Assembly: GCA_020846575.1 (NCBI GenBank)
Contig: JADLDQ010000014.1
Span: 1-8,219, forward strand
Source of the DNA: Burkholderiales bacterium
GTDB taxonomy: Bacteria > Pseudomonadota > Gammaproteobacteria > Burkholderiales > SG8-39
Length of the DNA stretch: 8,219 nt
Direction: 5' to 3'
Shown here: piece by piece, positions 5,776-8,219 of the stretch
How positions within the stretch are numbered: the first letter of the stretch is position 1
How the letters are laid out: every line of letters begins with the position of its first letter
Made by a program: the position numbers and the translations under genes
The notes under the pieces: generated by a model
Told to the model about the DNA's origin: nothing
The model's input: only the letters and a program-made list of their open reading frames with translations
The model's database searches: none

Positions 5776-6810
5776 TCAGGCGGCGACCACCTGCCTTGCG
5801 GGCTCCTTCAGGTTCAAGATGCGCCGCGCGTTGTCGCCGAGGATCTTCTGCCGGTCCTGCCTGGACAGACCGATCTCGTTGAAGATCCTGAGCGCCGCCG
5901 GCGCGTTCCAGCAGGGGTAATCGTCGCCGTACATCACGTGGTCGATGCCGTAGAAGTCGATCGCGAACTTCAGACCCGGCGCGTGCGGCTGCACGGTGTC
6001 GGTGTACATGCGGCGAAGGTACACGCTCGGATCCTCCGGCAGCTTCGCGGCCCTGGAGTTCTTGTCCATGCGGCCGGCCTGGTAGGGCAGCGCCCCGCCG
6101 GTGTGGGAGACGTACACCTTGAGGCCCGGGTGCCGCTCCATGATCCCGGAGAGCACCAGCCGGTAGGCGGCGATGCTCACCTCGATCACCTTGCCGAGCG
6201 AGTTGTAGAGCGCGCCGTCGTAGCCGTCGCAGATCGCCGGGAACACCACGTCGGTCGGATGCAGGAAGAGCACCGCCCCGAGCTTCTCGGCCGCGGCATA
6301 GAACTCGGCGAGCGAAGCGTCGTCGATGCGCGTCCGGCCGTGGGCGCCAATGGTGCTCGGCACGTTGACGCCCACCAGGCCGAGACTCATCGCCCGCTGC
6401 AGCTCGTCCACGCAGCGCCTGGGGTCCTGCATCGGCGCCACGCCCGAGCCCCACACCTTGCCGGGGTAGCGCCGGCAGGCGGCGGCGATCTCGTCGTTCC
6501 ACATCTGCGCGTAGTCGTAGCCCGAGGCCGCGTCGGTCTCCGAGAAGAACGCCCCGCCGGGGCCGGTGGTGCAGACCACGCCGAAATCGCCCTCGATGCC
6601 CGCGCCCTGGGCCGCCTTGTCCATGTGATCGAGCCTGGCCTCGAGGTCGAACCACTCGTCCCAGGTGTCGCAGCGCGTCACGCCCTCGTGCGGGGTGACC
6701 TGGTAGCCGCCGCGTGGATCGCGGCTCGCGCGCGGCGCGGCGGTGCGCCGGCACAGGGCCTCGAACACCGACTTCGGGTACCAGTGGAAGTGCGAGTTGA
6801 TCGCGCGCAT
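5776..6810 (-). CDS. Amidohydrolase-2 family metal-dependent hydrolase/decarboxylase (ACMSD-like)
   Basis: A 344-residue cytosolic TIM-barrel enzyme of the ACMSD / gamma-resorcylate decarboxylase branch, whose members decarboxylate or hydrolyse aromatic or ring-derived carboxylic acids with a single divalent metal. All expected metal and catalytic positions are visible: H7 and H9 in HFHW, H184 in FLHPTD, H236 in VSHTGGALP and D297 in YGDDYP. The C-terminal KILGDNARRILNL (322-334) is the usual family ending. The start at 6810 has a perfect AAGGAGG nine bases upstream; a longer open frame to 6915 is rejected because the HxH motif should lie within the first ten or so residues. It is the promoter-proximal gene of a two-gene leftward operon with the lyase. 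A long insert at about 30-60 (GGYQVTPHEGVTRCDTW lies within it) may shape the substrate pocket. Substrate unknown. Confidence 0.9.
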   Translation of the reverse strand: MRAINSHFHWYPKSVFEALCRRTAAPRASRDPRGGYQVTPHEGVTRCDTWDEWFDLEARLDHMDKAAQGAGIEGDFGVVCTTGPGGAFFSETDAASGYDYAQMWNDEIAAACRRYPGKVWGSGVAPMQDPRRCVDELQRAMSLGLVGVNVPSTIGAHGRTRIDDASLAEFYAAAEKLGAVLFLHPTDVVFPAICDGYDGALYNSLGKVIEVSIAAYRLVLSGIMERHPGLKVYVSHTGGALPYQAGRMDKNSRAAKLPEDPSVYLRRMYTDTVQPHAPGLKFAIDFYGIDHVMYGDDYPCWNAPAALRIFNEIGLSRQDRQKILGDNARRILNLKEPARQVVAA

Positions 6811-7160
6811 GGGCTCGGGCCTCCTTGGATTCGCTTGAGCCGCCCAAGGATACGCTCGGCGGCCATCGAGGGCACGCGGGATATGAACCCGTCCTCGGCC
6901 CGCACCTGCCGGCATCGCGACTGGGTCAGGCGCACGAGCGCCGCCGCCCCATCACCAGGGGCGGCAGCGGAGGCGTCGCGCCGGGAAATTGCGGCGCGCC
7001 CCGCGCATGGGGCGCCGGGTTGACGCGGTCGAACTCGGGTATCGTCAGCCCCTGTGGCGGACAAGTCACGTTCCTCGTGGCCAACCACCGCAACGCCTGC
7101 AGGCGAGCCTTCATCCGGACCCAAGACCAGGGCGCGCCCCGCCGCGACACCACCAGGATC
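6811..7160. other. Divergent intergenic region between the amidohydrolase and a small unknown gene
   Basis: A 350-base spacer with no convincing gene. The plus-strand frame of the downstream gene is open across it, but the translation before 7161 does not resemble a conserved protein. Elements seen are the amidohydrolase ribosome binding site, a hairpin with GCGCCCC (6996-7002) and GGGGCGC (7009-7015) around a six-base loop, and a perfect 12-base palindrome CGCCTGCAGGCG at 7094-7105. TTGACG at 7020-7025 and TATCGT at 7040-7045 resemble promoter boxes, but their 14-base spacing is too short for a standard sigma-70 promoter. Confidence 0.5.
6820..6826 (-). promoter_or_regulatory. Ribosome binding site of the amidohydrolase gene
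   Basis: The minus strand reads AAGGAGG (plus-strand CCTCCTT), a full anti-16S match, nine bases before the ATG at 6810. It settles the start codon against the longer upstream frame. Confidence 0.85.
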
Positions 7161-7550
7161 ATGATCGGACCCACGCAGTTCGCGACCAGCAACCGCTTCC
7201 ACGCGGCCCGGCCCGAGGAGGGCGAAGCGCCGCCCGCGCCCGAGCGCGCGTTCGCCGACTGGCTCGCCGAAGAATTGCGCGCACGCGGCATCACGGTGAG
7301 CGGGCTGCGCGCCGAGGACTTCGGCTGGTCGGTGCTGCTTCGCTCCGAGTCCTACAACCTGCGCATCGAATGCGGGGCCCGCGACCAGGCCATGACGCAG
7401 TGGGCCGCCTACGTGGTCGCCCAACCGCCGCTTCTGCTGCGCATCTTCCGCATGGTCGAGACCCGCAAGCAGGTCGAGCGCCTTAGCGCCGCCCTGGCGA
7501 AGGTGATGAAGTCCCTGAACGCCGGCGAGGAGCCGGCGCGCGAGCGGTGA
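7161..7550 (+). CDS. Small uncharacterised protein
   Basis: I do not recognise a named family. The 129-residue product has no signal peptide and no membrane helix. Residues 28-50 look like an amphipathic helix region (AFADWLAEELRARGI). Next comes a compact beta-rich block, EDFGWSVLLRSESYNLRIECG (52-72), and then a helical C-terminus with LLLRIFRM and TRKQVERLSAALAKVMKSL (101-119). The pattern of Glu-Asp-aromatic-Gly-Trp, a short beta block ending in Cys-Gly, and a C-terminal helix recalls small conserved hypothetical proteins of proteobacteria that I cannot name. The start at 7161 is tentative: AGGA lies only 2 bases upstream, and the frame is open further upstream with alternative start codons. 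The amino-acid composition is balanced (aromatics, Cys and acidic residues present), unlike the arginine-rich shadow frames, which supports a real gene. Confidence 0.65.
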   Translation: MIGPTQFATSNRFHAARPEEGEAPPAPERAFADWLAEELRARGITVSGLRAEDFGWSVLLRSESYNLRIECGARDQAMTQWAAYVVAQPPLLLRIFRMVETRKQVERLSAALAKVMKSLNAGEEPARER

Positions 7551-7569
7551 CCGGCGCCTGGCCTGCCAT

Positions 7570-7585
7570 GGCGCGAAGCCGCGCC
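7570..7585. repeat. Short GC hairpin after the small uncharacterised gene
   Basis: GGCGCG at 7570-7575 pairs with CGCGCC at 7580-7585 around an AAGC loop, starting 19 bases past the stop codon. No T-run follows directly, although the following 40 bases are less GC-rich than their surroundings. It may help end transcription, but chance is plausible at this GC content. Confidence 0.3.
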
Positions 7586-7679
7586 CGGAGCCGCTGCGAC
7601 TTCGGTTCTATTGTCTTCTCGTGCCGATCGGCGCGCCTTTCTCGTTTCGATAGACGCGCGGCGACACGGTACCGGTGCG

Positions 7680-7714
7680 GGCAGGCGCTTCGGGCGCAGC
7701 CCGAGGCGCCTGCC
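7680..7714. repeat. Long inverted repeat in the spacer before the DUF1993 gene
   Basis: Positions 7680-7695 pair with 7699-7714 over 16 consecutive base pairs around a three-base GCA loop; the only non-Watson-Crick pair is a T-G at 7689/7705. It lies 129 bases after the small gene and 92 bases before the DUF1993 start. Neither side has a T-run, so it is not a standard intrinsic terminator on either strand. A TATCAT at 7731-7736, 17 bases beyond the stem, could be the -10 of the DUF1993 promoter, which would put the hairpin over the -35 region. Terminator, operator or dispersed palindromic element are all possible. Confidence 0.6.
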
Positions 7715-7806
7715 GCCGGGCCGCTTTGGCTATCATATGGCCCCCTGATACCGGCGCGCCCGCGTGCCGGTCCAAGACACCGGAACTCTAACCAGGAGAC
7801 TATTCG

Positions 7807-8219
7807 ATGCCTTCCATGTACCAGATATCCGTGCCCGCATACGTGCGCCGGCTGAACGGCCTGGCCGGCTGCCTGAAGAAGGCGCAAGCCCTGTACGCCG
7901 AGAAGAAGTACGACGAGACGACGCTGCTCGCCTACCGCTTCTACCCCGACATGTTCCACTTCGCCAGGCAGGTGCAGGCGGCGACCGACCATGCGCGAAG
8001 CGGCGGCGCGCGCCTCGTGGGCATGGAGCCGCCGGCGATCGAAGCGAACGAGCACAGCCTCGCCGAGCTGATCGCCCGGGTCGAGAAAAGCGTCGAGTTC
8101 CTGAATTCGTTGAAACCGGAGCAGATCGACGGCTCCGAGGACAGGACCATCGTGCTCAAGTTCCGCGAGCGCGAGACCACGTACAAGGGCATCGATTTCC
8201 TGCTGCACCAGTCGATGCC
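7807..8219 (+). CDS. DUF1993 family protein, 3' end beyond the window
   Basis: The first 137 residues of a protein that normally runs to about 165-175 residues. The N-terminus MYQISVPAYVRRLNGL (4-19), the block YRFYPDMFHFARQVQ (43-57), then ATDHARSGGARLVG (59-72) and the LAELIARVEKSVEFLNSL stretch (85-102) match the DUF1993 pattern as I remember it. DUF1993 proteins are predicted to adopt a DinB-like four-helix bundle; their function is not established. The start at 7807 has AGGAGA seven bases upstream, a strong site. The expected C-terminal segment (a YFHxxTAYxxLRHxG-like motif in the family) would fall outside the window. It is probably transcribed on its own, given the 256-base spacer upstream with a long hairpin. 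Confidence 0.9.
   Translation, partial: MPSMYQISVPAYVRRLNGLAGCLKKAQALYAEKKYDETTLLAYRFYPDMFHFARQVQAATDHARSGGARLVGMEPPAIEANEHSLAELIARVEKSVEFLNSLKPEQIDGSEDRTIVLKFRERETTYKGIDFLLHQSM

Noticed and set aside
6811..6915. Longer start for the amidohydrolase at 6915
   Set aside because: AAGGAGG is placed correctly for 6810, and the HxH metal motif belongs at the extreme N-terminus in this family.
4854..7023. Long plus-strand frames (4854-5882 and 5707-7023) opposite the lyase and amidohydrolase
   Set aside because: Rich in Arg, His, Val and Gln with no motif, and antisense to two genes with complete catalytic residues.
7020..7045. TTGACG and TATCGT as a promoter for the small gene
   Set aside because: The 14-base spacing is too short for a typical sigma-70 promoter and the -10 match is weak.
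1..8219. CRISPR arrays, tRNA or rRNA genes, transposases, phage or defence genes
   Set aside because: No regularly spaced repeats, no cloverleaf-like sequence and no protein motif of these classes was found on either strand.

Overview
The window looks like a chromosomal segment from a high-GC proteobacterium. Every convincing gene uses GC-rich third positions, and long spurious open frames run antisense to the real genes, as expected at high GC. The type-2 (Cox15-like) heme A synthase and the mix of soluble catabolic families (acetolactate-synthase-like TPP enzyme, small cupin, isocitrate-lyase-like lyase, ACMSD-type amidohydrolase, DUF1993, DUF6498) point to Betaproteobacteria, probably Burkholderiales-like. 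That placement is inferred from family content, not from a marker gene.

Layout. Positions 1-46 may hold the start of a leftward gene that leaves the window. Positions 150-353 hold a short frame resembling an internal piece of a fumarate-reductase-like FAD dehydrogenase, probably a remnant, which overlaps the start of ctaA (350-1426, heme A synthase). A leftward cupin gene (1431-1997) ends 4 bases from ctaA. A 319-base divergent spacer separates the cupin from a rightward TPP-dependent enzyme (2317-4068). A strong hairpin follows at 4159-4193, then a six-helix DUF6498 membrane protein (4274-4900). Its 3' end overlaps the 3' end of a leftward lyase gene of the isocitrate lyase/PEP mutase superfamily (4842-5765). 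That gene is the second of a tight leftward pair headed by an amidohydrolase (5776-6810). A 350-base spacer follows, then a small uncharacterised gene (7161-7550), a hairpin-rich spacer, and a DUF1993 gene (7807 onward) cut by the window edge.

How the genes may work together. ctaA makes heme A for aa3-type cytochrome oxidase and is a housekeeping gene with no cta/cox partner visible here. The amidohydrolase and lyase are 10 bases apart and almost certainly co-transcribed. Both belong to families acting on carboxylic acids, one usually decarboxylating or hydrolysing and the other cleaving C-C bonds next to a carboxylate. The TPP enzyme (2-keto-acid decarboxylase or carboligase chemistry) and the divergent cupin could belong to the same carboxylic-acid catabolism, but no substrate can be read from the sequence. 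I see no tRNA, rRNA, CRISPR array, transposase, phage gene or recognisable defence system. The region reads as ordinary metabolic chromosome with several uncharacterised enzymes.
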